From Bimuria novae-zelandiae CBS 107.79 (taxonomy: Eukaryota; Ascomycota; Dothideomycetes; Pleosporales; Didymosphaeriaceae): 64,000 bases of DNA. Positions within the stretch are counted from its first letter, which is position 1. Every line of letters starts with the position of its first letter. The notes under the pieces are model-generated. The model saw only the letters and a program-made list of their open reading frames with translations, had not been told where the DNA came from and searched no databases. Shown here piece after piece: positions 44,637-55,157 of this stretch. The translations under genes were made by a program, and so were the position numbers. The stretch is taken from NCBI GenBank assembly GCA_010015655.1, contig ML976664.1, positions 536,011 to 600,010 on the forward strand, written 5' to 3'.

Positions 44637-45888
44637 ATGGCCACCCTGAGCGCAAAGTACGTGTGTATCATACCGACTTTACTCCAAAGCTAACAGTGTC
44701 GCCAGAAAAATAATCAGAACCTACTCCCGCCAGCGCAAACCGTCGTTGTATGATGAAGAAACGCAAGAGCCACCAGCGAAGCGCAGACGCGTCGCATCGA
44801 TGGAACCGGACGGAAAAGACGAGCACGAAAATGCACAGTCGGTAGCATCGACACGCGAGAGCACCGCGCCCCCGTCCAGTCCCAAAGACGCGGTGGGTGT
44901 CTTCTCAGACGACGCACCCCGATCCAGCCCTCCCTCGTCGCCCGTATCGCAGAGCTGTCCCTCGGTGCAAAAGAGGCGACCGGTGTTCTCCTTTTTAAAA
45001 CGACAGTCGAATGCAAAGCAGCCGCTAGCCGAGAGGAGACTCAACGTCTCCCAGCAGGCGCCAAAGAAGAAGAAGAAGTTGGTGCAGATGCAGCTCGATC
45101 TTGTCGCAGAACCGAACAAGACGTGCAAGGCCTGCGGCATGGAATACGTGCCGTCGCTCGCCGAAGACGCTGCGCTGCATCGCAAGTTCCACGCCATGAA
45201 CGTCGGAGGCGTCGATATCAGCAAGGCAATATGCGAACGGTTACGGCAGACTCAAGTCTGGTCTGGCGGACAACGAAGCTTCATCGCGGTAGTAGGCCGA
45301 AGGGACGCGCTCGCCCTGCGCAACAAGGCTAGAGAGGTGCTAAAAATCGTCAATACTGAGCTGGGAGCGGTGCCCATTCCTGACGAAGCGCTGTGGAGCC
45401 AAACGCGCAATCCAATACTGCCTAACAAGTCAATACCCGAAGGAGCCGAGGACCAGCCGCAGAGCTCCAGAACAGGAAGCGATCGATACAAGGTGTACCT
45501 GTACATCCAGGGCGCCAAGTGCGTGGGAGCTTGTTTGGCGGAAAGGATTCAGGAGGCGTATCCAGTGCTGGGCCCCGATGGCGGGGGTGACGCGGCGGCG
45601 GAGACGGCCGGTCAGCTCCCTGCTGGTGATGCCAATAGCTCGTCGTCTATTTCCATCAGTGAGGCGCGAAGACCCGCCATGCTGGGCATCTCGCGCATCT
45701 GGACGTCGAGCGCACATCGGCAGCGCGGCATCGCAACGACGCTGCTGGATTCGGCCAGGTCGCATTTCCTCTACGGTATGACGGTGCGCAGGGACCAGGT
45801 AGCCTTCAGTCAGCCGACAGAGAGCGGAGGACGGCTCGCGAGGAAGTGGTCCGGCCGGGCAGCAGGCTGGCTTGTTTACATAGATTGA
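44637..45888 (+). CDS. ECO1: Sister-chromatid cohesion N-acetyltransferase
   Basis: Exons 44637-44656 and 44697-45888, joined over a 40-nt intron with a CTAAC branch site, give 403 aa. The enzyme acetylates the cohesin subunit Smc3 in S phase and so locks sister chromatids together; it acts in the nucleus with the replication fork. The N terminus is a disordered basic region with RKIIRTYSRQRKP and PAKRRR (nuclear signal) and many SSP/SP phospho-type sites. At residues 150-172 lies the C2H2 finger C-x2-C-x14-H-x3-H (KTCKACGMEYVP...HRKFH). The C-terminal acetyltransferase part has ISRIWTSSAHRQRGIATTLLDSARSHFLYG and FSQPTESGGRLARKW, the hallmark of the family. The gene is intact. The mariner element ends about 140 bp upstream of its start. 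Confidence 0.95.
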
Positions 45889-46246
45889 GCTGCTCACAGC
45901 ATTTCGCTGCCATGGTAGCACATGGTAGACTTGGGGCTGTTGAACGAGACGAACGGTTCTGTGTCCCACATTCCCGTGACAGGCGGGACCGTGTTTTGAC
46001 ACGTCAACGCATGCTGTGCTTCTCCCCGTATTCCCTGGATGTGTTTGTTCGCGCTGCTCGGAGCTTGTCGCTCGCGCTTCCGGCCAAGGTGGGATGCTTG
46101 TGGGGGGCGGGCCTCTTGGTAGTCTTTACTGTACATGCTCAGCACGACTACGTAGCAGCTGCACCACCGTCTCAGCGCATACCGTCCTCTGTGGGACATC
46201 TTTACCTGTATATAGAACAATGCATTGTTTCTGAGCCGCAAAAAAT
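45889..46246. other. Short intergenic region
   Basis: 358 bp between ECO1 and the next gene on the same strand. It should hold the ECO1 terminator and the promoter of the proline-rich gene. No motif was recognised. Confidence 0.4.
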
Positions 46247-48399
46247 ATGTCCGGGAATCCCTTTCGCGCCTCGCTCATAGTCCCAAACCACCCCACCGCC
46301 GCACCGCCGACGAGCTTCCCAGCTGATGGCAGCGACCAAAGAGACGCGGGGGTGGAAGGGCGCGATTATGACTCCGGTATAGGCTCCGCGATGCTGCTCT
46401 GTGGCTGCAGTGTCCAAGAACAGGGGATAATGGTTTCACAGTGTTCGATGCCTCGCCCACGCCTCCCACAAAGACAAAGAAATCCGTCCGCATAGAATCG
46501 CCCATCGAGACAATTCCTCCGCATCCGGCTTTTCAGAATGTGAGCCATGAGCCGTATCCCGCCTCAAATCGCGGGCGTCAGCCTAGCTCACCGCCACCCG
46601 AAGCTTCACCTGCCCTCGCCGACGATTTCGAAGAAAGATACCCCCGGGATCCCACGAGGACAGAGGTGGAAGAAGTCGGAGTGCCAGGGAACACATGGAA
46701 GAGCACGGGAGTTTCTGCATCTGCACATTCGCCCAGCGGAGCTCCTGCGAATCCATTTTCGAGGACGTTGGCTACCCTCGAGCCGCGGGAGCAAGGCGGG
46801 GAGACGACGGCGCAGTCAAGAGGTTTGTTGCCCTATATGCTTCTTGGAAGGCTGTCGGAATCGGCCAGTTTCAGGCAACTGGTTGAAGAAACTGCACCTT
46901 CATATTCCCTTGTGCTGACATGAGTCTCACTAGAGCGGACACCCACGGAAAAGAGTACGGCTGGACCGAAGCGACAATCGTTAAACGTGGAAGGCTTCAA
47001 AAACCTCTTGATGCAGGGCATCACGAATCCGCGCTCTTCCGGTCCTGCTCCTCAGATCGCTCCTTCCTCCCAACCACTCAGCCCGACTCCCGCTACCTTT
47101 GAAAGCAGTAGCAGCACAGACACTTCATCCGTATCACGACAATCAATATTCGACGCAGTGCAAGAAGCGCATCCAGAATCACCGCGAACATCATACGACA
47201 TGGCGGCCTCGGACGATGAACATGCTAGTCTTATGGGGGGAGAGGCCCCGAAGAAGCAGAAGAAGAAACCACCACCTGCACCACGCCATCGCCACGGGAA
47301 ACTTGTGAGGGAGCGGGCGCCGCAGACGGTGTCTTTCGAAGATTTCTCAGCAGCGGAGACAACGCCCCAGCTGAAGTCATCCAGCACGAACACGGACCTG
47401 AACAAGCCGTTGCCTCCCACGCCTCCCACTGCCATCACATCGCCAGTTCATACCATTACACACCATAGTTCTCACGCGACCACATCAATATCAGACGTCA
47501 GAGATAGCGAGACGACAAGCATCGCAGAAGTGACGCCCACGTCGACACAGAAGAAAGTCCCTCCACCAGTACCACTAGCTCGTCGTCAGAGTCAGCTGCG
47601 CACCTCTACCACAGGAAACAGATCACGCAGCAACTCTTCCCTCACCATATCCTCACAGCTCTCGAATGAACTTCCGCCCATAAATCACGGACAGGAACCC
47701 ACATCTACCCAGAAACCACCACCCCCTCCGCCACCCTCAAGACGCCATGGCAATGCGCTCTCTACAATCAATACATCAAGCGCAAACTCTTCTTCGACAG
47801 AGCTCTCGAACTCGAATCGGCCCGTAGTGTCCTCCCTCATCCCCGCTTCTTCCTCCCGGCGAACGACGCTTGAGTCCCTATCGTCATCGCCGGTATCTGG
47901 CGTAACACGCACATCGTCGATGCGCTCTGCGCGCAACACATCACGAGCCGTCTCCAACGAGAGCACACAGGCAAACATGCCACCCCCTCCTCCACCCCCG
48001 CGCCGCCGGCAGTCCGGTCGCTCGAGTCTCGACTTGCAGCGCCCGAGCTTGCCGCCTGGGTCCTCTTCTCCTATCGGGTCGCGGCAGACGAGCACCGAGT
48101 GGAAGCGCAATTCGAAAAGCTCGTTTGACGGCAAGCGACAGGGAAGCATTGCCAGTGTGAGCTCTCTGGGCAGGGAGTATACGCCTACGGATAAGGATGA
48201 ACCGGCTCTGTATTCCCCCAGGGATGAGGTAACAAAACCGGTTGGATTGGGCGGAGGGGAAGAAAACGCGGGCGGAAATACGCTAGAAACCGGGGTAGAG
48301 AGAAGCGGAGGCAGCAATGCGAGCAATATCTTGGATGATATGGAGAAGTTTCAGAGAGAGATTGATGAGTTGAGAAGCAAGTACGAAAAGGCGGCTTAG
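46247..48399 (+). CDS. Proline-rich, SH3-ligand-like disordered protein
   Basis: Exons 46247-46376, 46442-46822 and 46934-48399 (introns 65 and 111 nt) give 658 aa. Each junction restores the frame, e.g. DYDS|VFDASPTPPTK and QSR|ERTPTEKS. The protein is mostly Ser/Thr/Pro-rich and disordered. It has five poly-Pro plus basic clusters that look like SH3 class ligands: KKQKKKPPPAPRHRH, LPPTPPT, KKVPPPVPLARR, KPPPPPPPSRR and MPPPPPPPRRR. A short conserved-looking segment LNVEGFKNLLMQG lies near residue 190. The last 30 residues form a coiled coil (ILDDMEKFQREIDELRSKYEKA). It is probably a cytoplasmic adaptor near cortical actin or endocytosis. This is inferred from composition; no WH2 or named domain was seen. 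Confidence 0.75.
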
Positions 48400-48960
48400 C
48401 GGGTCGCTTATGGATTATCTTTGGTCTTCTAGGACCCCAGATGGGATAACGAAAAGGGCGACCAGCGGCACTGGTGGGTGGGAGCAGATGGAAAGATGAT
48501 ATTCATAGGAAGTATGCGTGTTGTTAGGTCGGAGTTGTGAAGATGGTGCGCATCTAGGCTGGTTACTGTTGAGACAGCTATTGGTTCCGGACAGCGTGGC
48601 CCGATTGCATATATACATCCATTCTTCTGTGGATTATAAATATCGTTGCCCCTAGAGGGCCTTGACTCCGTAGGGCAGCCGAAGGGTTTTCCCTCGTTCG
48701 ACGTAACATGGAGTGCGCGTCCGCCGCCTGCATATGGTTACATGCCGGAACAAGCCACGGTTCTTCCCAGCACGTTGCCCCCGGACGGCGTGGGACGTGG
48801 CTTCGATTCTACCTCACCCGTCTTCTCTGAATCTGAACCAAGTTCGTCCGATCAGAGCCCGCGTTGGGGTTCATGATGGCCACCTGGAAACACCCGCCTT
48901 GGGACAGCCCTCTCACCCTCTGTCCCCATTCTTCTCCCTTTCCTAGAATCTAGAGGCTTC
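48400..48960. other. Intergenic between convergent genes
   Basis: 560 bp between the convergent stops of the proline-rich gene and ClpP. A plus-strand frame (48646-48876) lacks an ATG and any domain, so it is not called. Both 3' UTRs should lie here. Confidence 0.4.
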
Positions 48961-49765
48961 TCATTTCGTCTCCGTCTCGGCCTCTCTCTTTTCCAGTATC
49001 TGGTCCACAATGCCGAATTCCAGCGCCTCCCCGGCATCCATGAAATAATCCCTTTCCATGTACTTCTCGATCTCCTCGAGTGTCCGCGTCTTGGTTAAAT
49101 GCTTCTGATAAATCTTGTTCAACTGGTCCCGCACTCGCAAAATCTCCTTGGCATAGTCCGCAATGTCGCTCGCTTTCCCACTGTACCCGCCGCTCGGCTG
49201 GTGGATCATAACCCTCGAATGCGGCAGGATAAATCGGTTCCCCGGGCTGCCTCCAGCCAGCAACAATGACCCCATGCTCGCGGCCTGGCCCATGCAGATG
49301 GTGGTAATGGGGCACCGGATGTAGTTCATCGTGTCGTAGATGGCCATGCCGGCGGTGACGGAGCCGCCTGGGGAGTTGATGTAGAGCGAGATGGGCTTGG
49401 AAGGGTTGTCGGATTCTAGGAAGAGGAGCTGGGCCGTGACGGTGGCGGACATGGGGTCATCGACTTGGCCGTTGATACAGACGATGCGCTCCGAGAGCAG
49501 GCGCGAGAAGATGTCAGAAGTGCGCCACCCGCCCGCCTGAATCGTTACTATGACTCCTCTTGCACATTTGCGCGTGGGATAGGCTACGTACGACGGTCTC
49601 GGTCACATAAGGCACCGGCATCCATGATGTTGGCTGCGAGGGCGGCGCGTGGGTTTGGGTATGCGGTAGCGGCGGGATCGAGAGGCGGGACAAAGCACGC
49701 GCACAAGGTTGCGGTGGAGCTGTAGCGATTGCTGGTCTTGCGATGCGCCGTATTATCGAGGCCAT
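48961..49765 (-). CDS. clpP: Mitochondrial ATP-dependent Clp protease proteolytic subunit
   Basis: Exons 49765-49592 and 49536-48961 with a 55-nt intron (GTACGT...CAG) give 249 aa. The first 35 or so residues are basic and Ser/Ala-rich ([18 protein letters not shown]), a mitochondrial presequence; the mature enzyme starts near [10 protein letters not shown]. The ClpP fold is complete: [52 protein letters not shown] with the active Ser (about 145), [10 protein letters not shown] with the His (about 170) and [19 protein letters not shown] with the Asp. It forms tetradecameric rings with ClpX in the mitochondrial matrix and degrades misfolded proteins. ClpP is missing from budding yeast, so its presence fits a filamentous fungus. 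It is divergent from the next gene over 154 bp. Confidence 0.95.
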
Positions 49766-49919
49766 GATGTGTGTGGCAGAGACAATGGATGCTTTGCTCC
49801 TACTCTCGATGCTGAAGCTCGAAGTAGCCAAGACGCTTCCTGCAAGGTCGGAACCTTGCTCGGAACGCCGCAACAACACAGGGACTTCCTCCGACCTCAA
49901 CCACTGAATCGTCCCACCG
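49766..49919. promoter_or_regulatory. Short bidirectional promoter region
   Basis: Only 154 bp separate the start codons of ClpP (minus) and the next gene (plus), so both must be transcribed from here. Both products appear to carry mitochondrial presequences, which makes co-regulation plausible. Confidence 0.6.
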
Positions 49920-51322
49920 ATGCCAGGAAGATGCGTTTCTCGCGTCACCCCATGCGTCAGACGATCACATCAAGCGCCGCGACGTGCCTACGTTACAAAC
50001 GTGCTTCGAGGCGACGCTCTGGGACCTGTCGCCCGCGATGAACACCAGAGCTTCCGCGTCCGCAAAGACGGCTCGAAACTCCCTCTCGCACCGATCCTCG
50101 ACCCTGTAGTCGTCGAGCAAAGGACGCGCTGGACGCAGATGAAGGCGAGGCCCGACCCCACCAACTTCACACCCTTTCAAAAAAGACTACTGGAGAACCC
50201 GTACGGTGAGCGGCTTTTACTCGTGATAGCTCCTTCCCTGTCGTGTGCATGTTCCTATGAAAGCTCCTTCCTAGAACTGACCTGCTCCTTCCTCGAACTG
50301 ATCTGCTCCTTCCTCGAACTGATCTGCTCCTTCCTCAAACTGATCTGCTCCTTCCTCAAACTAGTTCACTCCTTCTTTCGCCAACCTGCTCCTACTTCTA
50401 TTAATCGTCTCCAGCACACGCCCTCGCCTCCCCCGCCCGCTTCGACCGCTCCACTTCCACGTTGCTCCCCTCCGGTCTCCTACTTACCCTCTATATCAAA
50501 CCGCACCCTGAGACGTCGGATCCATGGCTGCTCCCGCTATCCATCTCTACCTCCAACGCTCAGAAACCCCGAGGGCCACCCATACGCTTCCTAGCTCATA
50601 GGCACACGGCCGCATACCTTGGCCGCAAAAAATCAAATTGGCGTGGAGCCGTCGAACGACGACTTATGGCGCTACTGGAACCCAAAGCGCTGGAGAAGCT
50701 AATATGGCGCGAAGACATGACCGAGCTCTTACTGCGGCTCTTGCAGGACCGCGTCATGGATAAGCTGGCATGGTATTACAGTTGGAGAGGGCGCCTGACA
50801 GCTGTGCCATCGCCCAGCAATGAACATCTTGATTCCATCGAAGACGTATCATGCGTCCTGTTCTACGGCTCGCTGAAGACGCGTGCAGACGAGTTGCGGA
50901 GAGAAGCTGAGGACATTGTGCTTGACATCGACAAGTGGTACTTGCTCTTCCGTACCCACTTCGGCTCCTACTTCGACCCGCACCAGAACTCCAACCTGCC
51001 TCACGCTCCCAGTAGAACAACCCACAAACCACCTGGGTGGTACGAACCTCCGATTCCCCGTCTCGCGGCAAGAGCACAATTTCCCCCATTGTCTTTCAGC
51101 ACAACGAAGTGGCGCGGGAGAAAGGTGGCTGTATACAGCCTGACAGACTTGCTTGGAGAAGAAAATGCCAAACAGTTGGTGGGAAAGGGGGTGACAGGAG
51201 AGGGTGAGCGATGTTGGATAATAAAGAGGGCAAGGCAGAGCGTGGCTGCGGAGATGTTGCTCATGCGGTTGCAAAGTTACTTAGCCGAGCCAGGAGCTTT
51301 CTGGGAGCCGAAAGCAAATTAA
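49920..51322 (+). CDS. Probable mitochondrial protein of unknown function
   Basis: Exons 49920-50205 and 50415-51322 give 397 aa. The intron is long for this region (209 nt) and contains a 21-bp tandem repeat. Splicing joins LLENPY to AHALASPARFDR with a restored codon. The N terminus (MPGRCVSRVTPCVRRSHQAPRRAYVTN) is rich in Arg with no acidic residue, a mitochondrial presequence. The body has VRKDGSKLPLAPILDPVVVEQRTRWTQMKARP, LLLTLYIKPHPE and RWREDMTELLLRLLQ-like helical segments, ending WIIKRARQSVAAEMLLMRLQSYL. It resembles conserved fungal mitochondrial proteins of unknown role, and a mitoribosome or respiratory-assembly function is possible. It shares its promoter region with ClpP. Confidence 0.8.
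50263..50375 (+). repeat. 21-bp minisatellite inside an intron
   Basis: Five tandem units of about 21 bp (CTCCTTCCTCGAACTGATCTG with variants) lie in the 209-nt intron. The repeats are pyrimidine-rich on the coding strand, so they may extend the polypyrimidine tract. Confidence 0.8.
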
Positions 51323-51493
51323 ATCTTCGGACTGGAGCAAGGATACCCATTTCCGACTAGGAACCTTTTCCAACCCATCTCTTCGGAGCCCAAGGAACAC
51401 CAGGCTCGAATATGAAATCCAATGTCATTAATAAGCTATACAAACATCAAATAACGCCGTTCGAAAAGAGTTGCGCCGAAATTAACATCTCTC

Positions 51494-52462
51494 CTACGCA
51501 AACCGCTCGAACTGCGCCAACTCCTCCGAATCCCGTGCCGCAAACTTCACAGTCCACTCCCACAAATCATCCTGTTTCTTGACCTCATAGCTCTCCACGC
51601 TACTTTCCTGTTCCTTCGTCCCTTGAAAATACTTTCCCTTGACGCTCGCGAATTCTTCTGCCATGGCCAACCGGGCAAGAGCCTCTCCAGACTGCTGGGG
51701 TGTTTTTATATTAGCGGCTCCAAACGCCAGCCTTAGGATCGGCATTATTTTGGGGAATAGATGGGTCCACACCCACCGCATGATGGGCGAGTACTCCCTC
51801 GTCAGGCCCGTACCCAGCATCAACCCGGGATCCATGGAATTCACGCTGACCCCGTGCTCCGGTACAGCACGGTCGAGCCGCTTCTGGAGTGCGTACGTCC
51901 ACAGGACGTTTGAGAGTTTGGTGTTGACGTAGTGCACCCTTCCATCGCCCTTTGCAAGCTCGGTCGGAGGGTGCGCTAGCGCTTCCGCTGTGGTGTAGAC
52001 AGGATGCGGCATCCCGGTTGGCTGCTTCGGATCGTGAACACCGCTGGCCGTCACCACGACGCGGGCCCCCGTCGCGAGATGCGGGACGAGAAGGTGGAAG
52101 AGAAGTGCGTGCCCGGCATGCGTGATGGCAAACGTCTTCTCGATACCATCCTCTGTGAATTCAGCTTCCCCGGGGAACTGCAATGCCGCATTGAGGAGGA
52201 GCGCTTGGATCGGAGGATATCCCTTCAGGGTCCAGTCTTTGGCATAGGTTCGGATGTTTTGGGTGGAGGAAAGGTCGAGCGGCAGGTAGATTGTATTTTT
52301 CTGGGAGAGCGTGGTGTTGATGGCATCTGCTGCGTGCTTGGAGTCTGATCGTGAGGAGAGGACGACGAGCCATTCTGGGTGTTGACGTGCGATTGTGAGG
52401 GCGGCGTGGTAGCCCATGTTCATAGTCCCGCCGGTGATGATGACGGAGCGCTTGAAGTCCAT
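51494..52462 (-). CDS. Short-chain dehydrogenase/reductase
   Basis: A single 322-aa exon from the ATG at 52462; an upstream in-frame extension to 52588 has no clear start and is left out. The Rossmann fold shows TGGTMNMG (residues 10-17, the TGxxxGxG NAD(P)-binding loop), an Arg-rich loop (LSSRSDSKHA) that suggests NADPH, LLLNAAL (the NAG-equivalent), VVVTASG with the catalytic Ser, and YVNTK with the Tyr-x3-Lys pair. The middle resembles protochlorophyllide-reductase-like and retinol-dehydrogenase-like SDRs. Substrate unknown. No membrane anchor is obvious, although LFPKIMPILRLAFGAA is hydrophobic. It could serve in general metabolism or in a secondary pathway; no such neighbours are present. 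Confidence 0.9.
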   Translation of the reverse strand: MDFKRSVIITGGTMNMGYHAALTIARQHPEWLVVLSSRSDSKHAADAINTTLSQKNTIYLPLDLSSTQNIRTYAKDWTLKGYPPIQALLLNAALQFPGEAEFTEDGIEKTFAITHAGHALLFHLLVPHLATGARVVVTASGVHDPKQPTGMPHPVYTTAEALAHPPTELAKGDGRVHYVNTKLSNVLWTYALQKRLDRAVPEHGVSVNSMDPGLMLGTGLTREYSPIMRWVWTHLFPKIMPILRLAFGAANIKTPQQSGEALARLAMAEEFASVKGKYFQGTKEQESSVESYEVKKQDDLWEWTVKFAARDSEELAQFERFA

Positions 52463-53020
52463 CCTGGCGAGCTTGGGTGTTGTGTTTGGTTTGGTTTGGA
52501 GGTAAGGTTTATAGTTCAGTGTAAGCTTGCGTGTCTGAGGTCTGTCGCGATGTCTTTTCGGCTTGCGAGACAGACGGTATATATACACATGTAGATGTTT
52601 GGTGTAGGTGTGCTAGCCAATGAGAGATTTGCTACCGCATCTGGTGTAGTGTCGGTTTGGCGCGTTATCGCCGGGTGAAGGCAACAAAGGCGGACTTTGC
52701 AGGCAGACTCGCGATCCGAATAACTCGGTGATTTTTTATGTCGTCATGCCGCAGCTTTCTTCATGTTTTTCGGGACTCGTTACGGCCGAACTGACTCAAT
52801 ACACCTGGAGAGAATGGCGCCTTTGATGTGGTGGGTGAATGCAGCCAATGAGAGATTTGCTACTCAATCAAGAATGGCGCAATCACACTTGAACACTGGG
52901 CAGTAGCGTCACCTGATACACTGTATGCATGTGAAGCGGAAGCGCTGTGCCTTTTCTCTCCACTGTTTCGAAGGTCATACAGCAAAACATCTGCGATCCA
53001 TTTTCTGGACATTCCCCTTA
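52463..53020. other. Intergenic, contains a 21-bp direct repeat
   Basis: 558 bp without a gene. AGCCAATGAGAGATTTGCTAC occurs twice, at 52615-52635 and 52843-52863, each with a CCAAT box. AGAATGGCGC also recurs. It is the promoter side of the dehydrogenase gene and the left flank of the Pogo element. Confidence 0.5.
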
Positions 53021-53180
53021 CTGTGATTCCCCACCTGGCGCACGGTCCCCACCTGACGCACGATTTTGGCCTGTACGCGCCCATTGATTTTAGGCTGTAC
53101 AGGGCTATACATATCGTATACAGGTCGGATTTTTTGGTGGAGTACTGCAGGAAGGCTTAAAACTTTGTAAAAAGGTGTAT

Positions 53181-55067
53181 TTATTGGAGGAAGCGCTTGG
53201 GGGGCCGCACAGGGCGCTCCCGGCGCGATCGGGCTGGTGTAGCGCCTACAGGTTGTATACATGATAAATCATACTCAGCATCCTCCTCATCAATTGATGA
53301 GGGCAAAATAAGCTTCCCCTTGCCTTTGCGCGCAATCGTAGAGGTGTTTTGGGCTGGCGGAGGAGCCCTATGGTTGCCCTGGGGCCCTGTACTTTGGTTG
53401 CTTTGAGGCGCGTGATCAGGGGGCTCATCGAGGGCCCCTCGGGCGCTGACATCCTGGCGTAGGCCCTGCGTACGCTTGCGTGCCTCCCGTAGGGCCTTCT
53501 TCTGCTCCTTCTCTTGCTCCTTGGCCNNNNNNNNNNNNNNNNNNNNNNNNNNNNNNNNNNNNNNNNNNNNNNNNNNNNNNNNNNNNNNNNNNNNNNNNNN
53601 NNNNNNNNNNNNNNNNNNNNNNNNNNNNNNNNNNNNNNNNNNNNNNNNNNNNNNNNNNNNNNNNNNNNNNNNNNNNNNNNNNNNNNNNNNNNNNNNNNNN
53701 NNNNNNNNNNNCCTAAGGCGCTTATTTTCAAGCTCTAGAAGCGTATTGCGTACAGAAATCGAGTGGATAGTGGAGGATAGCTGCCGGGTCTTCTGATCCT
53801 GTATATCGCTCACAACCTTGCGCAGAAGCCTCTCAATTTTACGCCAATCGCTGGCGCTAAGCACAGAGGAGCTGCTATCTGAGGAAGATGGCCGCTCAGC
53901 ATCCTCAAGGTTGAATTTCTTGAGTATAACATCTGGCATGAAGGGCGATAACCCAGTGGCCTTAAAGGCGCTAAGGATCGTACTTTGTATAAACGTTTGC
54001 CCCCAGGCCTCTTTGAACATGCCCCAGAAGTCCCTCTTTGTTATACGTGTAAGGCCCTCGCTGTTGTAAATGAAATCGGAGAGCAGGGCGGAGTAGGCGC
54101 CGCTAAGGGGGCGGAACATGGCTACATCGAGGGGCTGAAGCGTATGGGTCGAATGTGGGGGGTATATGGCCAGGAGGATCTTATTTTTATCGCAGAAGTC
54201 AATAAACTCCATCGTGACATGCGATCCATGCCCATCAAGTATAAGTAATCGATATGAGCGACGAGCTTTTGCCTTAGTCTCCCTATCAAACACCTGTTTG
54301 AGCCATGCTAGGCCTAGAGCGTGGTTCGTCCATCCGCTTGGTGATACCGCGAAGAAGGCCTGGTCTTTGGAATCGTCAAAATCCTGTAACCAGGTATCTT
54401 GTATATTGGTGGAGAGCGCTTGATAGATGATGGCGGGCGTAAGAGCGCTGCCGTCGGCGCAAATACATGCTAGCGTCGTAATCCACTCGCGATTGCCGTC
54501 TTGGAGCATTTGTTTGATTCCTCCGGCCTCATACCACCGTCGGGAGAAGACCGGCTTCATTTTTGCCAGCACACCAATCAAGAAGCCCTTCTCATCCATA
54601 TTGTATATATTGCGCGTCTCCACGTCGTATTGCTGTATTTTGTTGCCTAAAAGCTTAAAATACAGGGCGTATTTAAAGGCAGAATCAGCGCGCTTGCGTT
54701 GGGAGTCAATGCCGGATGCCCATCTGGCTAGAAGATCGATATCGTGGCGTTTGATAAATCTATCAACCCAGTGTTTGCCAGCAGGCTTCCCAGCTATTTC
54801 TGATGCAAAATTTCGTATCATCTCCTTCGAAGGGGGTAATCCACGTCCTGTAAGGCGATCTATATATTGTATGAGCTCGGATTCCTGCGTGGTGTTGAGG
54901 AGACGCGACATGTCGGTTGTCACGTCACGGCTGCCCTGCACCCCGCGATGGCGGCGCGACAGCGTTGAGCGCTCAACACCATATAATTTGGCGATCTGCG
55001 TATAATTGGGCTTTTCGGACATGTCCAGAGTACTCAAATATTGAAGCGCGGCATCGATTTGGGCCAT
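53181..55067 (-). CDS. Pogo/Fot-type transposase (DDE_1), intact apart from an N gap
   Basis: From the ATG at 55067 the product is about 628 aa, which assumes the 185-N gap is sized correctly. It cuts and pastes the element at its terminal repeats in the nucleus. Domains in order are a Psq-type helix-turn-helix (NYTQIAKLYGVERSTLSRRHRG), a CENP-B DNA-binding domain (ESELIQYIDRLTGRGLPPSKEMI and GKHWVDRFIKRH) and a DDE_1 catalytic core. The core shows MDEKGFLIGV with the first Asp, LLILDGHGSHVT with the second Asp and YPPHSTHTLQPLDVAMFRPL with the third acidic residue (Asp in this family). A charged C-terminal region follows, partly hidden by the gap (KEQEKEQKKALREARKR), and ends in a basic tail. 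All three catalytic residues are present, so it could be active. Confidence 0.9.
   Translation of the reverse strand: MAQIDAALQYLSTLDMSEKPNYTQIAKLYGVERSTLSRRHRGVQGSRDVTTDMSRLLNTTQESELIQYIDRLTGRGLPPSKEMIRNFASEIAGKPAGKHWVDRFIKRHDIDLLARWASGIDSQRKRADSAFKYALYFKLLGNKIQQYDVETRNIYNMDEKGFLIGVLAKMKPVFSRRWYEAGGIKQMLQDGNREWITTLACICADGSALTPAIIYQALSTNIQDTWLQDFDDSKDQAFFAVSPSGWTNHALGLAWLKQVFDRETKAKARRSYRLLILDGHGSHVTMEFIDFCDKNKILLAIYPPHSTHTLQPLDVAMFRPLSGAYSALLSDFIYNSEGLTRITKRDFWGMFKEAWGQTFIQSTILSAFKATGLSPFMPDVILKKFNLEDAERPSSSDSSSSVLSASDWRKIERLLRKVVSDIQDQKTRQLSSTIHSISVRNTLLELENKRLRXXXXXXXXXXXXXXXXXXXXXXXXXXXXXXXXXXXXXXXXXXXXXXXXXXXXXXXXXXXXXXAKEQEKEQKKALREARKRTQGLRQDVSARGALDEPPDHAPQSNQSTGPQGNHRAPPPAQNTSTIARKGKGKLILPSSIDEEDAEYDLSCIQPVGATPARSRRERPVRPPKRFLQ
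53527..53711. other. Assembly gap (185 N)
   Basis: A run of N inside the transposase gene, in a region coding for a charged, probably repetitive coiled coil. Its true length is unknown. Confidence 1.
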
Positions 55068-55157
55068 ATTTGGTTGTGTAGAGGGTTGCAATGAGGTGGT
55101 GGAGTTTTGCAAAATCGTGCGTCAGGTGGGGACCGTGCGCCAGGTGGGGAATCACAG

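Larger units (their letters stand above)
53021..55157 (-). mobile_element. Near-intact Pogo/Fot element
   Basis: 2137 bp with 48-bp terminal inverted repeats that look identical (CTGTGATTCCCCACCTGGCG...CACGATTTTG), flanked by TA (53019-53020, 55158-55159). Each terminal repeat contains two tandem copies of CCCCACCTGRCGCACGRT. The single transposase gene has no stop or frameshift apart from an assembly gap of 185 N (53527-53711). It is GC-rich and un-RIPed, so it arrived recently or exists in few copies, unlike the degraded Pogo relatives at 13550-16413. Confidence 0.9.

Noticed and set aside
48646..48876. 76-codon Pro/Ser-rich frame
   Set aside because: No ATG near its start, no domain, and it lies between two convergent genes where 3' UTRs are expected.
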